A stretch of 33,257 nt of DNA from Thermoguttaceae bacterium (GCA_017447745.1 JAFSMW010000123.1:1-33257), one strand, 5' to 3'; positions 1-8,553 are shown, numbered from the stretch's first letter. Notes: a model not told the origin generated them from the sequence alone. Made by a program: numbers and translations.

Positions 1-6
1 CCCTCA

Positions 7-163
7 AAACGCTTCCGTTCCCCTCCCTCCCCCGCGCCTTTGGGCGCGGGGAAGGGAGGGGAACGGAAGCGTTTGGAGAGTGGCGTCGTTGTTTAGTCCC
101 CCAGATAAATCTGGGGGCTACGATTTTTGAATTGTTTTTATTTCCCACGTCTAAAGACGTGGG
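7..163 (-). repeat. composite hairpin element, copy 1 (inverted, cut by window start)
   Basis: Read on the minus strand, this copy has the same module order and linkers as the copy at 29579. The modules are CCCACGTC-TTTA-GACGTGGG (144-163), CCCCCAGATTTATCTGGGGG (98-117) and a long pyrimidine/purine hairpin (7-74). The hairpin has 32-bp arms with one mismatch and a 4-nt loop. The remaining part would lie before position 1. The stretch 164-262 shows nothing else recognisable. Confidence 0.85.
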
Positions 164-262
164 GGTAAGAACAGAGTAATCAGAAGGTTTCGAAAAGGTT
201 TCAAGACATATTCCCTTTCCATGCCCCCAATTTTGAACGCACCCCATTCATTACAATTGCTC

Positions 263-291
263 TTGACGAACAGACCATAAAACTCTATAAG
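263..291 (+). promoter_or_regulatory. sigma70-type promoter of the MurE-like gene
   Basis: TTGACG (263-268) is separated by 17 nt from TATAAG (286-291). Transcription should begin near 297-299, about 75 nt upstream of ATG 374. This supports ATG 374 over the TTG at 305. Confidence 0.6.
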
Positions 292-373
292 GTTTTTATG
301 AAAATTGAAACTGATTTTCACGTTCAATTTAACTATAACTACTTTACCTCAAAAGGAAAACGACCAGACGTCC

Positions 374-1882
374 ATGCTGACTTCCAACGTAACCCTTAGC
401 TCCCTGTACGCTAAACAACTGTTTCCCAACGCGATATTTGAGAACTGTTCCGATTTTCGAATCAAGTCCTGTCGGTATAATGCCTTGAGCATTAAACCCG
501 GAGAGGTTTACGTTGCCATGGAAGATCCGTCCGTCGACCCGTCCGGGGTTGAACTGGCTCGAAAGCAGGGCGCGTCAGCGATTATTGTCCGCAATCAGTT
601 TGCGTTTTCTGATACCTGCGACTGTCTGTCCAACATTCCTGTCTGCCGAGTCGACAATCCGCACGTCGCCTATGCTGTAATCTGTCAGGCGTTGTACGAT
701 TTCCCCGGTAAAAAACTCCAGATTACCGGAGTAACCGGCGGACGAGGACGCAAAGTCGTCAGCTATCTGATTGCCAATCTGCTTTCCCAGACGGGATGTA
801 AAACCGGAATTTTGACAGAAGACGGAGCAACGACTATCGGAACGATGGCGGTTCCCCGATCTCCCCGAAATACGGACGAATTATATCAATTCATGTCGGA
901 AATCGTCAAATCGCATCCGTCTTCCATGCCTGGTCTGGCGCCGAAAAAAAGCGCGTATTGGCTGTCGAGAATGGTTCAAAATGAATGCGAATGCGCTGTC
1001 ATGGAAGTCTCCCAGACTGCGCTGGATAAATCGAACGTTGCAGGAATTTCGTTTCATTCCGGCTGTGTTACATTGACCGATCCCGACAAGGTTTCCATGT
1101 TTGAATCCGCTTCGCGAGTCAAACTTATTGACCAGCTTGACGAGAAAGGCTGCGTCATTATTAACGGAGATTCTCCCCTGTCCGGCGCTGCAATTCAACG
1201 GATTCGCGGTCCGGTTTTGACCTATGGATTGGGCGGAAACTGTCAGGTGCACGGAACGATTCTCGAGCAGAGTCTGGGAGAGCAAATCGCTCTCGTTACG
1301 GCGGGAAGTCAGACGTCTCCGCTGAGAACGAGAATTTTCGGACAGGATTATTTGTACTATTCGCTGTGCGCGGTCGCCTTTGGTTTGACGCTGTCCATTC
1401 CGCTGACGGACGTTATTCACGCCATTGAATCCGTCTCGATTATTCCCGGATACATGCAGCAGATCAAAACGCAATATAATTTCCCGGTCTTTCTGGTTCA
1501 GGACTTGTCCAACAGCGACGACCCGCTGGAAATCAATTTGAAAACCATTCAGAGCGTTGTTTCCGGACGCGTTCTCAACGTCCTGCCAATTCCGTCATGG
1601 TCGCCTGTAACAGGCGACGTCAGTTTCAATCCGAAGGCGTATCGTCCCAAACGCGACAAGGTTTTTCTGGTCGGAAACCGCAGTAACAACCCGGAGTTTG
1701 TCGAAGGCTTGGAACGCCGACTTGGCGATCGCGTTCAGATATTCGCCTCAAAACAGGACGCGATAGCCGCCGCGGCTGAAAAGGGAAAACGCTCTGACGC
1801 TCTGGTCGTTGCAGGATGTGACAACTTCCATAAAGCCCTGACGATGAACCCGGCGTCAGATGAAGAGCTGTTTAATTTTTAA
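374..1882 (+). CDS. MurE-like Mur ligase homologue, probably catalytically inactive
   Basis: The 502-residue protein follows the MurE fold order. It has an N-terminal substrate domain (PGEVYVAMED, then GASAIIV), a central ATPase domain (AVMEVSQTALD, then VIINGDSP) and a C-terminal domain starting at IIPGYMQ. MurE adds the third residue to the peptidoglycan stem peptide in the cytoplasm. Here the key motifs are lost. The P-loop, normally TGTNGKT, reads TGGRGRK (nt 734-754). The usual SSHAL is SQTAL. The DHLDxH region is DPDKVSMF. The carbamylated Lys position aligns with Arg248. The DYAHTPD motif is QDLSNSDD. I chose ATG 374 because the promoter at 263-291 would start transcription near 298, leaving the longer TTG start at 305 almost without a leader. 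A weak AAAAGGA lies 16 nt before 374. It is MurE-derived with good confidence; the loss of activity is inferred. Confidence 0.75.
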   Translation: MLTSNVTLSSLYAKQLFPNAIFENCSDFRIKSCRYNALSIKPGEVYVAMEDPSVDPSGVELARKQGASAIIVRNQFAFSDTCDCLSNIPVCRVDNPHVAYAVICQALYDFPGKKLQITGVTGGRGRKVVSYLIANLLSQTGCKTGILTEDGATTIGTMAVPRSPRNTDELYQFMSEIVKSHPSSMPGLAPKKSAYWLSRMVQNECECAVMEVSQTALDKSNVAGISFHSGCVTLTDPDKVSMFESASRVKLIDQLDEKGCVIINGDSPLSGAAIQRIRGPVLTYGLGGNCQVHGTILEQSLGEQIALVTAGSQTSPLRTRIFGQDYLYYSLCAVAFGLTLSIPLTDVIHAIESVSIIPGYMQQIKTQYNFPVFLVQDLSNSDDPLEINLKTIQSVVSGRVLNVLPIPSWSPVTGDVSFNPKAYRPKRDKVFLVGNRSNNPEFVEGLERRLGDRVQIFASKQDAIAAAAEKGKRSDALVVAGCDNFHKALTMNPASDEELFNF

Positions 1883-2050
1883 TTAGTAATTAGTGATTAG
1901 TAATTAAAAATTGCTCTTGCGTTAAATTTTAAAAATATGTATTACACAATTATAAAAATGAAATTAGAAAAAACGGCGAAAACCTGCTAAATCGCAAACT
2001 CGGTTATTCCGGGGACTCGCCTAATTACAAATTACTAATTACTAATTTTT
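1883..2050. repeat. inverted pair of AT-rich heptamer arrays
   Basis: A tandem array of TTAGTAA/TTAGTGA units (1883-1906) begins directly after the stop codon of the MurE-like gene. A complementary array of TTACTAA-type units occupies about 2021-2050. The roughly 115-bp interior is AT-rich with no recognisable gene. The two arrays could pair to form a long stem just upstream of the Cys-rich lipoprotein gene. Confidence 0.75.
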
Positions 2051-2065
2051 TACAAAGGCGCATTT

Positions 2066-2416
2066 ATGAACAATTCAATTCGATGTGTATTTTTGTCGGC
2101 GACGCTGCTCGCGGCGTCATTATTTGTCGGTTGCGTATACGACGACTGCAACACCTGTCCGCCCCCTTGTTCTCCCTGCGCGCCTCCCTGTGCGTCGACC
2201 TGCACTCCTCCGCCGTGCTCTATTCCGTGCTCGACAACGCCGTCTTGCGCTCCTGCTTGTCCAGTAGCCAAACCGGTTTGCCCGGTTACTCCCGTATGTC
2301 AGACCGTTTGTCAACCAGCTTGTCAACCCGTTAGTCAACCGGCTTGTCAACCGACAACGCCTGTAACGCAGCCTGCCGCTTCAACAGCAAGCGTTACGCC
2401 TGCTACCTATGAATGA
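2066..2416 (+). CDS. small Cys/Pro-rich lipoprotein
   Basis: This 116-residue protein has a lipoprotein signal peptide ending in SLFVGC, so Cys23 would be lipidated. The mature part contains 16 Cys, mostly spaced as CPPPC, PPC, PAC and QPAC units, alternating with Pro, Thr and Gln. It then ends in a Cys-free Thr/Ala/Pro tail. No known domain is recognised. The pattern suggests an envelope-anchored, disulfide-rich or metal-binding peptide. An AAAGG sequence about 10 nt before the ATG can serve as ribosome binding site. The next gene, also a Cys-rich lipoprotein, starts 24 nt downstream, so the two are probably co-transcribed. Frames on the opposite strand here are shadows of the low-complexity codons. 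Confidence 0.75.
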   Translation: MNNSIRCVFLSATLLAASLFVGCVYDDCNTCPPPCSPCAPPCASTCTPPPCSIPCSTTPSCAPACPVAKPVCPVTPVCQTVCQPACQPVSQPACQPTTPVTQPAASTASVTPATYE

Positions 2417-2440
2417 TTTGACTCTTAAAGCATAATCAGG

Positions 2441-3262
2441 ATGAACCAGAAAAACAGAATATCGAAAAGCGCCAAAGAGACGGGAAGCGCGTCGCATGAT
2501 TTCTGCTGCAAAGCGGAAACGGTCAGCGGTCTTTGCTCCTCGTCTCTGACCAATCGAACGCTTTTTGCCGTTCTGTTCCTGCTCGGAGTCTGGCTGATTT
2601 CAGGATGCGTTGGTCCTGGATCGGCGCCTTGTTCTAATTGTTCTCCTCATCCAGCGGCATACCCTTCTCAATGTTCTGATTTTCGCGGGCAAACGCCCTG
2701 TCAAACCTGTCCGACGTCTACCGTGTCTCAATGCAGCGGCGGAATTTACAGAAACAGTATTACTGTTAGGTGTTGCAGCCCAACGGCTCTCTGGGAAGCA
2801 ATGGTCATTCCAGTGCGTAAATACTTCGTCATTAAAAGCGAAAAACCGTGCCAGCAAATCGGCTGCTGCATCGACCAGGGCGTACTGGAAACGCATCGAA
2901 CAATCGGCTCGACCATTTTTGAACCGTGGCGAGGCGATACTGTTGGAATGCGTCAACGCTGGGAATCGACGTTGCATACCATCGCCCGAAGCGCAGAGAT
3001 TCGCGTCAACCATGTTGACAACAATACATACAAGATTGTTCTGATTGTCAAAAAGGAAATAGAGAATACGTCTCGAGTCAATATGTCTCGAAACGGTCAG
3101 GAGGACTATTTTCTTTCTGATTCACGGCGCACGTTTAACGCTCCTTTGTATACGTCTGAAAACGAATCGTCCGATCAATGGGTTGTCATCGGACAGGATC
3201 CGCTTTTGGAACAGCGTCTTTTGGCGGAGATTGAACAGTCTATTCGAGCGCGGTGCCGGTAG
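2441..3262 (+). CDS. Cys-rich lipoprotein of unknown function
   Basis: This is a 273-residue putative lipoprotein. A hydrophobic stretch (about residues 41-53) ends in the lipobox LISGC, making Cys56 the lipidation site. The n-region of about 40 residues before it is unusually long. Residues 56-110 are Cys/Pro-rich (APCSNCSPHP, TPCQTCPTS), resembling the preceding gene. Residues 115-273 form a globular domain with alternating beta-like segments (TYKIVLIVKKEIE) and a closing segment WVVIGQDPLLEQRLL followed by an amphipathic helix. I do not recognise a named family. It starts 24 nt after the previous stop, so the two probably form an operon. The palindromic repeat at 3273 begins 10 nt after its stop codon. 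Confidence 0.7.
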   Translation: MNQKNRISKSAKETGSASHDFCCKAETVSGLCSSSLTNRTLFAVLFLLGVWLISGCVGPGSAPCSNCSPHPAAYPSQCSDFRGQTPCQTCPTSTVSQCSGGIYRNSITVRCCSPTALWEAMVIPVRKYFVIKSEKPCQQIGCCIDQGVLETHRTIGSTIFEPWRGDTVGMRQRWESTLHTIARSAEIRVNHVDNNTYKIVLIVKKEIENTSRVNMSRNGQEDYFLSDSRRTFNAPLYTSENESSDQWVVIGQDPLLEQRLLAEIEQSIRARCR

Positions 3263-3272
3263 TAGAGGCAGT

Positions 3273-3428
3273 ATGGATTGGAAGGCGGTAATGTAGTGAG
3301 CGTTAGCGAACGAAATTACGCATTCGCCGTTAGGCGAACATATCCATAGGACAATAATCAGGGTTCGCCTTCGGCGAACTGCGTAACTCCGCTCCTGTTA
3401 GTCGCTTCGTTACCGCCTTCCAATCCAT
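3273..3428. repeat. 156-bp palindromic element, copy A
   Basis: The element begins ATGGATTGGAAGGCGGTAA and ends with its exact reverse complement at 3410-3428, a perfect 19-bp terminal inverted repeat. The inner sequence continues the foldback imperfectly: TTCGCCGTTAGGCGAA on the left and TTCGCCTTCGGCGAA on the right. A second full copy lies at 27218-27370 and a partial one at 24443-24490. No coding capacity is seen. The rest of the gap between 3262 and 3606 holds the nadB promoter. Confidence 0.85.
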
Positions 3429-3478
3429 TTTATTCCCTATATTTTTCTTTTTTTTCTCAAAATCCCCGTCAAACCGGA

Positions 3479-3507
3479 TTGACTTATTATTATCTTTGGG
3501 ATAAAAT
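3479..3507 (+). promoter_or_regulatory. sigma70-type promoter of nadB
   Basis: TTGACT (3479-3484) is followed after 17 nt by TAAAAT (3502-3507). Transcription would start near 3514, giving nadB a leader of about 90 nt. No clear Shine-Dalgarno sequence precedes the nadB ATG. Confidence 0.6.
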
Positions 3508-3605
3508 CCATATTATTAAGCGTCAGGCGGTCTTAATAAAAGAGAGTCGTTTTCTTTTGGGACTGCTTTTTACTAAAAGACGCTGGTTATATTGTTTTAC
3601 AAAAC

Positions 3606-5249
3606 ATGAACGTTCCACGTTATTTAGTTCCGATAGACTATAAATCTGTCGCGCATTATTTTACTGATATTCTTATTTTGGGCAGCGGTTTGGCTGGAGT
3701 TCGAGCGGCTTTGGCGGTTGACGAGTCGCTGTCCGTTGCCATCGTAACCAAAGGCGCAGAGCTTGAAATCTGCTCCTCAACCCGCGCTCAGGGCGGAATC
3801 GCGTCTGTGCTCGACCCGCTGGATAATTTTGAAGATCACATCGCCGACACGCTGGTCGCTGGAGCAGGGCTTTGCGACGAACGCGTCGTCCGGTTTGTTG
3901 TTGAACACGGACCTGCCAGAATTCATGAACTCATCGACTGGGGGACGCATTTTGACCTCGACGACAATTTCCATCTCGACTTGACTCGCGAAGGCGGGCA
4001 CGGATTCAATCGAATCGCGCACGCCTTGGGCGATTCCACCGGCAAGGAAATCATGCGGGCGCTGTTCCTTCAGATTAAATCCCGATCCAACATCAAAATT
4101 TGCACCAATACGTTCGCCATTGACCTCATTACCGCAGGCAACGTCTGTTACGGAGCGATTCTGTACAGCCCGCAAACCGGCATGAAAATCGTCTGGGCAA
4201 AACAGACCATTCTCGCCACCGGCGGTTCCGGTCAGCTTTATCGGGAAACGACAAACCCGGAAGTTACCACGGCAGACGGCATGGCGATGGCGTACCGAGC
4301 CGGCGCGCGGCTGCGCGGCTTGGAATTCGTCCAGTTCCACCCCACGGTTCTGTATCTGGCAGGCGGAGCGAGAAGCCTCATTTCCGAAGCGGTTCGCGGC
4401 GAAGGCGCTCATTTAATCGACAAAAACGGGTATCGGTTCATGCCTGACTACGACCCGCGAGCGGAACTCGCTCCTCGTGACATCGTCAGCCGATCTATCG
4501 TCGCCCAAATGGCGAAAACGAATTCCTCGTGCGTCTATTTGACGCTCAAACATCTCGACACCGCGTTTGTTCACAGACGGTTCCCCGGCATCGAAAGCAT
4601 ATGCCATCAGTTTGACCTCGACCTGGCGAAAGACAACATCCCCATTCGCCCGGGAGCTCACTACATGATGGGCGGAATCGAAGTCGATTTAGACGCCAAA
4701 ACCAACATCGAAGGACTTCGCGCTGTCGGCGAGGTTACGTCCACCGGTCTTCACGGCGCCAACCGACTGGCGTCCAACAGCCTTCTGGAAGCCGTCGTAT
4801 TCGGAAAGATCGCAGGCGAAGGAGCGTCGATCGACGCCAAACGAGCCCAAAAGAACTTTACCGTGTTCTCTCTGGAAGACCAATGCGAGCCGACCTCCGG
4901 AATGCCGCTCGATACAGACGACATTCGCAACACGCTCAAAAGCGTCATGCAGCGCTGCGTTGGCGTTATGAGAGACAAGGACGGCTTGCAGGAAGCCAAC
5001 GACACCTTTATGTCGTGGCAGAAGTTCATCAACGATTACCAGTTCAAATTCCCGCGCGGCTGGGAACTGCAAAACATGCTTACCATCTGCCGATTGATCG
5101 CGCATTGCGCTTTGATTCGGGAAGAAACCCGCGGCGGTCATTCCCGTTCCGATTTCCCCGAACAGAGCGACGACTGGAAGAAGTACACCGTTGTCGAACG
5201 CGTCGCGTCGGGAGACGAAAAAGACATTACTGAACCCCTGAAAAATTAG
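3606..5249 (+). CDS. nadB: L-aspartate oxidase
   Basis: NadB oxidises L-aspartate to iminoaspartate with FAD, the first step of de novo NAD synthesis, in the cytoplasm. The FAD-binding Rossmann motif (ILILGSGLAGVRAAL) lies near residues 22-36. It is followed by the family signatures STRAQGGIA, EGGHGFNRIAHA, LATGGSGQLY, FVQFHPT and the C-terminal GLHGANRLASNSLLE. The C-terminal helical domain (about 420-520) carries the expected ETRGGHSRSDFP. The 547-residue length is normal. The SEAVRGEGAHL segment distinguishes it from a bare fumarate reductase only in combination with the other motifs, but the overall pattern fits NadB best. A tlpA-like gene begins 10 nt after the stop. No nadA or nadC is present in the window. 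Confidence 0.95.
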   Translation: MNVPRYLVPIDYKSVAHYFTDILILGSGLAGVRAALAVDESLSVAIVTKGAELEICSSTRAQGGIASVLDPLDNFEDHIADTLVAGAGLCDERVVRFVVEHGPARIHELIDWGTHFDLDDNFHLDLTREGGHGFNRIAHALGDSTGKEIMRALFLQIKSRSNIKICTNTFAIDLITAGNVCYGAILYSPQTGMKIVWAKQTILATGGSGQLYRETTNPEVTTADGMAMAYRAGARLRGLEFVQFHPTVLYLAGGARSLISEAVRGEGAHLIDKNGYRFMPDYDPRAELAPRDIVSRSIVAQMAKTNSSCVYLTLKHLDTAFVHRRFPGIESICHQFDLDLAKDNIPIRPGAHYMMGGIEVDLDAKTNIEGLRAVGEVTSTGLHGANRLASNSLLEAVVFGKIAGEGASIDAKRAQKNFTVFSLEDQCEPTSGMPLDTDDIRNTLKSVMQRCVGVMRDKDGLQEANDTFMSWQKFINDYQFKFPRGWELQNMLTICRLIAHCALIREETRGGHSRSDFPEQSDDWKKYTVVERVASGDEKDITEPLKN

Positions 5250-5259
5250 GAGAATAATT

Positions 5260-6519
5260 ATGAAATCCAGATTACTGCTGTTCGTTGTCTGTCTGACTGT
5301 TACATTGACGCTGTTCATTCCGGCAGCGAACGCTCAGGATGCATTTAAAGCCGCCGTTGCTGTTGAGGCTCCGGCAGTTCCGCAGTCTGATTCCGCAGCT
5401 GACTACCTCAATTATCTCAACCAGAACGAACAGGGACTGCAAAGCGCCGTCCGCAATCTGGTCGACGCTGCGCAAAAAGACAACGTCGACGCCAATTCAG
5501 ATCAGTACGCTGCCGGGCTGAGCGAACTCATTTCCCGATTCTCGCTCAAGGCGATGGACGCGCTCAATAAAGGGCTGTCGCTCAAAAACGTCTCGAACGA
5601 GGAACTGCTCAAATTCGTCGAACAGAAAATCAATCTGCTGCCAACGTACTGCCAGATTACCGGCTCGAATCAGGATGACGAAATGACGGCTCTGTCTAAT
5701 CAGCTTCGTCAAATTGGACGTCCAGACATCGCAGACGCTCTGGACGAAAAAATCTTCAACGACAAAGTCAAAAAAAGCGTAAAAGAAAACGACGCGGAAA
5801 CGTTCGGAAAGCTGTTTGACGTCGTCAACGAACAGGTTCAAAAGGCGGGAAAAGACATCACGCCCGAGCTGGCGTTCAAAGCGACCAAAATCGCTCTGGC
5901 GGCTCGCGACGTCAAAGGATACAAGCTCGAAGACGGATTGCTGAAAAAGTACGTCGAACAGTTTGCGTCGTCTTCCAACCCGGACGTTCAGTACATTTCA
6001 ACTCAAATGGAACTGCAAATCCTCTTTGACGCCGGCGAAGAAAAAATGTTCGCTCTGCCGGGCAACGAAATCCTCTTTTCTGGAACGTTTATCGACGGCA
6101 CGAAATTCAATCCGGAGGATTACAAGGGCAAAGTTCTTCTAATCGAAGTTTGGGCGACTTGGTGCCCGCCTTGCTGCGAAGAGCAGACCGTCGTCCGAGA
6201 CGCCTACGCCAAGTATCACGACAAGGGATTTGAAGTCATCGGCATTTCCTGCGACGACGAAAACGACCTGGACGGGTTCAAGGAATTCCTCGACACGTAC
6301 AAGTTCACGTGGAAACAGATGTTCGAAAACAAGGCGGTTATTCCCGGAATGAAAACCGTAACCGGTCAGCCGGTTCCGTTTAACAAATACTACGGAATTT
6401 ACAAGATTCCGCGCCCAATCCTCATCGGGAAAGACGGCAAGGTTATTACCGTCAACGCTCGCGGTCCGGAACTGGAACGACGTCTGAAAGAAATTTACGG
6501 AGACGGTTCAGAAGAATAA
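5260..6519 (+). CDS. secreted TlpA-like thioredoxin with N-terminal helical domain (paralogue 1)
   Basis: This 419-residue exported thiol-disulfide protein has a Sec signal peptide that probably ends after ANA (residue 25). Residues about 35-260 form an all-helical domain shared with two other paralogues here (DITPELAFKA, NPDVQYISTQ). Residues about 268-415 are a TlpA/AhpC-type thioredoxin fold. The active site is WCPPC, with Cys302 and Cys305 and an extra Cys306. Other family marks are GKVLLIEVWATW, KGFEVIGISCDD, WKQMF and the IPRPILIGKDGKV cis-Pro loop. An AGGAGA ribosome binding site overlaps the nadB stop region, so it is translated from the nadB transcript. Target proteins are unknown. 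CPPC is less usual than the CGPC of its paralogues and may tune redox potential. Confidence 0.85.
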   Translation: MKSRLLLFVVCLTVTLTLFIPAANAQDAFKAAVAVEAPAVPQSDSAADYLNYLNQNEQGLQSAVRNLVDAAQKDNVDANSDQYAAGLSELISRFSLKAMDALNKGLSLKNVSNEELLKFVEQKINLLPTYCQITGSNQDDEMTALSNQLRQIGRPDIADALDEKIFNDKVKKSVKENDAETFGKLFDVVNEQVQKAGKDITPELAFKATKIALAARDVKGYKLEDGLLKKYVEQFASSSNPDVQYISTQMELQILFDAGEEKMFALPGNEILFSGTFIDGTKFNPEDYKGKVLLIEVWATWCPPCCEEQTVVRDAYAKYHDKGFEVIGISCDDENDLDGFKEFLDTYKFTWKQMFENKAVIPGMKTVTGQPVPFNKYYGIYKIPRPILIGKDGKVITVNARGPELERRLKEIYGDGSEE

Positions 6520-6558
6520 CAATCCAATTTCAGATAAAACAAAATCGGCAGCCAATCA

Positions 6559-6588
6559 GACGGAACAGAACTTTCTGTTCCGTCTTTT
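6559..6588 (+). terminator. rho-independent terminator of the nadB-tlpA unit
   Basis: A 12-bp perfect stem, GACGGAACAGAA (6559-6570) with its complement at 6573-6584, is followed by TTTT. It ends the nadB-thioredoxin transcription unit. Confidence 0.75.
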
Positions 6589-6641
6589 CGTATTTATAGA
6601 ATAAAAAACAAAAATATCATATTTTAATCCCATGTCCCATA

Positions 6642-6668
6642 TTGACGTTTTTTATATAGACGTATAAT
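6642..6668 (+). promoter_or_regulatory. putative promoter of the second thioredoxin group
   Basis: TTGACG (6642-6647) precedes TATAAT (6663-6668) by 15 nt. The overlapping TAATAT at 6665-6670 gives the ideal 17-nt spacing. The region is AT-rich and lies directly after a terminator. Confidence 0.55.
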
Positions 6669-6755
6669 ATATTAATTGAAATCGCCGATTCAACCGCGTT
6701 GGTTTTCGGCAAAATACATCCCCCCTGTTTTCCTTTTGAAAGGACCCATTCCGTA

Positions 6756-8504
6756 ATGAAATCGCGCCTTTATTTATTGATTCTGTGTCTGGTATTGCCA
6801 TTGGCGTCGTGCACGCCTGACGCGTCGGATGAGAATTCGAATCCAATTCTTAATTCAACTGACGAGGCTGTCAAACAAACAACGCCTTCTGCAGACAACG
6901 CCTCGAAAGAGCAACCTGCTGCTTCAACGGATTCTGTTTCTGAAACAGACGCCATTCCGGAAGTTCCAGAAAACGGAACGTTGGAAGACTACAGACAGTA
7001 CGTCAATTCTCTTTATGCAGCTCTCAATAAAAAAACTCAAACCGTGTTATTGCAGGCGCAAAAGGACGGCGTCAATCCCCAGTCTGAAGAGTTTTTCAAT
7101 TCGATAAAGGAAATGGGAAAAGAATACTTCGTCCGCATGGAGAAGGCAACTGATAAAGCGATGCTTCTCAAAGACGTTCCAGACGAAACGTTTGCAGAAC
7201 TGGTAGACAGTAAAGTCAAAATTACCTTGACGTTAGCTCAGATTAACGGAGAAGATAATGAAGCTGTCAACGCTAAAATGCAGGCTCTTGCAGATCAGCT
7301 TCGTGAAATGAATAAGGCGAAATTCGCCGAACAAATCGAATTCGATCTGTTTGCGAACAAAGTAAAAGACTATGCAATGAAAGGCAACGTCCAGGAATTT
7401 GCCAAAGTCGCAGCTGAAATTGATGAAAAAGTCGAAAAAGCGGGAAAAGGCATTACTCCTCAATTGGCGCAACAGGCAATGTTGATTACATTGATATCCA
7501 ACGAATTGCCAAATTATGAAGCTCCAGAAGGACGTTTGGATAATTATAAAAAAGCTCTCGTGGAAGCCTCCGATCCGGAAGTCAACAAGCTGGTTGACGT
7601 TCTGGAACGTACAATTATTCACATTGAAGGCGTTAAGAGATTCAATGAATCGCTGGGCAAAGAATTCAAATTTGGTGGAACGTTCATTGACGGTTCCGAG
7701 TACAAGGCGGAAGACTACGCCGGCAAAGTCGTTCTGATCGACTTCTGGGCGACTTGGTGCGGTCCGTGTTGCGCTGAACTGCCGAACGTCAAAAAAGCGT
7801 ACGCCGCCTATCATGACAAGGGCTTTGAGGTCATTGGCGTTTCCTGTGACGATCCCGCAGGGCTGGAGACATTCAAAGGTTTCCTGAAGGAAAATGCGAT
7901 TCCCTGGAAACAGATGTTTAACGATAGAGCTGTCGTTCCTGGTGAAAAGTCCAAAGACGGCAGACCGGTTACAGTTTCCCAATACTATTCAATTAACGGA
8001 ATTCCCTGCCCGGTTCTCATTGGAAAAGATGGCAAAGTCCTTTCTCTTGACGCTCGCGGCGAAGAACTGGAAACTCAACTCGCCAGGATTTTTGACGGAG
8101 TAGAAGAAACTCCGGTTCCTGAAGCTCCGGCAGTACCTGCAGCTCCTGAAGCCGCTCCAGAGACCCCGGCAGAACCCGCTGCTCCCGAAGCCGCTCCTGA
8201 GACCCCGGCAGAACCCGCTGCTCCCGAAGCCGCTCCTGAGACCCCGGCAGCCCCCGCCGTCCCCGAAGCCGCTCCAGAGACCCCGGCAGAACCCGCTGCT
8301 CCTGCTGAGGAAGCCGCTCCTGAAGCTCCGGCAGAACCCGCCGCGCCTGCAGAGGAAGTCGCTCCTGAAACTCCGGCTGAACCTGCTGCTCCCGATGCTG
8401 CTCCTGAAACTCCGGCTGAACCCGCCGCTCCCGAAGCCGCTCCCGAGACTCCGGCAGAACCTGCCGCTCCTGAAGCTGCTCCAGCCGCAGAAGACAATAA
8501 ATAA
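6756..8504 (+). CDS. TlpA-like thioredoxin lipoprotein with Pro/Ala/Glu repeat tail (paralogue 2)
   Basis: This 582-residue putative lipoprotein has a signal peptide ending in PLASC. I chose ATG 6756 because it gives a clean signal peptide and has GAAAGGA 11 nt upstream, unlike the ATG at 6699. The helical domain (about residues 65-290) is homologous to those of paralogues 1 and 4 (AIPEVPENGTLEDY, DKAMLLKDVPDE). The thioredoxin domain (about 300-448) has WCGPC, Cys335 and Cys338, plus an extra Cys339. From residue about 450 to the end the protein is a low-complexity tail of PEAAPETPAEPA-like units rich in Pro, Ala and Glu. This tail is probably an extended spacer or wall-interacting region. 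The strong antisense frame under the tail is a codon artefact. Confidence 0.85.
   Translation: MKSRLYLLILCLVLPLASCTPDASDENSNPILNSTDEAVKQTTPSADNASKEQPAASTDSVSETDAIPEVPENGTLEDYRQYVNSLYAALNKKTQTVLLQAQKDGVNPQSEEFFNSIKEMGKEYFVRMEKATDKAMLLKDVPDETFAELVDSKVKITLTLAQINGEDNEAVNAKMQALADQLREMNKAKFAEQIEFDLFANKVKDYAMKGNVQEFAKVAAEIDEKVEKAGKGITPQLAQQAMLITLISNELPNYEAPEGRLDNYKKALVEASDPEVNKLVDVLERTIIHIEGVKRFNESLGKEFKFGGTFIDGSEYKAEDYAGKVVLIDFWATWCGPCCAELPNVKKAYAAYHDKGFEVIGVSCDDPAGLETFKGFLKENAIPWKQMFNDRAVVPGEKSKDGRPVTVSQYYSINGIPCPVLIGKDGKVLSLDARGEELETQLARIFDGVEETPVPEAPAVPAAPEAAPETPAEPAAPEAAPETPAEPAAPEAAPETPAAPAVPEAAPETPAEPAAPAEEAAPEAPAEPAAPAEEVAPETPAEPAAPDAAPETPAEPAAPEAAPETPAEPAAPEAAPAAEDNK
8104..8495 (+). repeat. 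tandem Pro/Ala/Glu-coding repeats
   Basis: About 390 bp of imperfect tandem units encode variants of APEAAPETPAEPA. Unit length is variable, with inserted PAEEAAPEAPAE and PAEEVAPETPAE variants. Several stretches are identical at DNA level, as expected from recent slippage or unequal exchange. Confidence 0.85.
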
Positions 8505-8530
8505 ACGTTAATTGGAAGACGTTTCTATAA

Positions 8531-8553
8531 CCGGCGGTTTTTTTAGCCGCCGG
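8531..8553 (+). terminator. GC-rich hairpin after paralogue 2
   Basis: CCGGCGG and its complement CCGCCGG enclose a T-rich loop. There is no U-tract after the stem, so it may be a weak terminator, a pause site or an mRNA-stabilising hairpin between two thioredoxin genes. Confidence 0.4.

Noticed and set aside
1883-2050. CRISPR-like array
   Set aside because: The repeats are contiguous 7-mers without spacers, and no cas genes are present in the window.
8075-8497. 140-codon antisense frame encoding Ala/Gly/Ser repeats
   Set aside because: It is the complement of the Pro/Ala/Glu tail repeats of the thioredoxin gene; there is no independent start signal.
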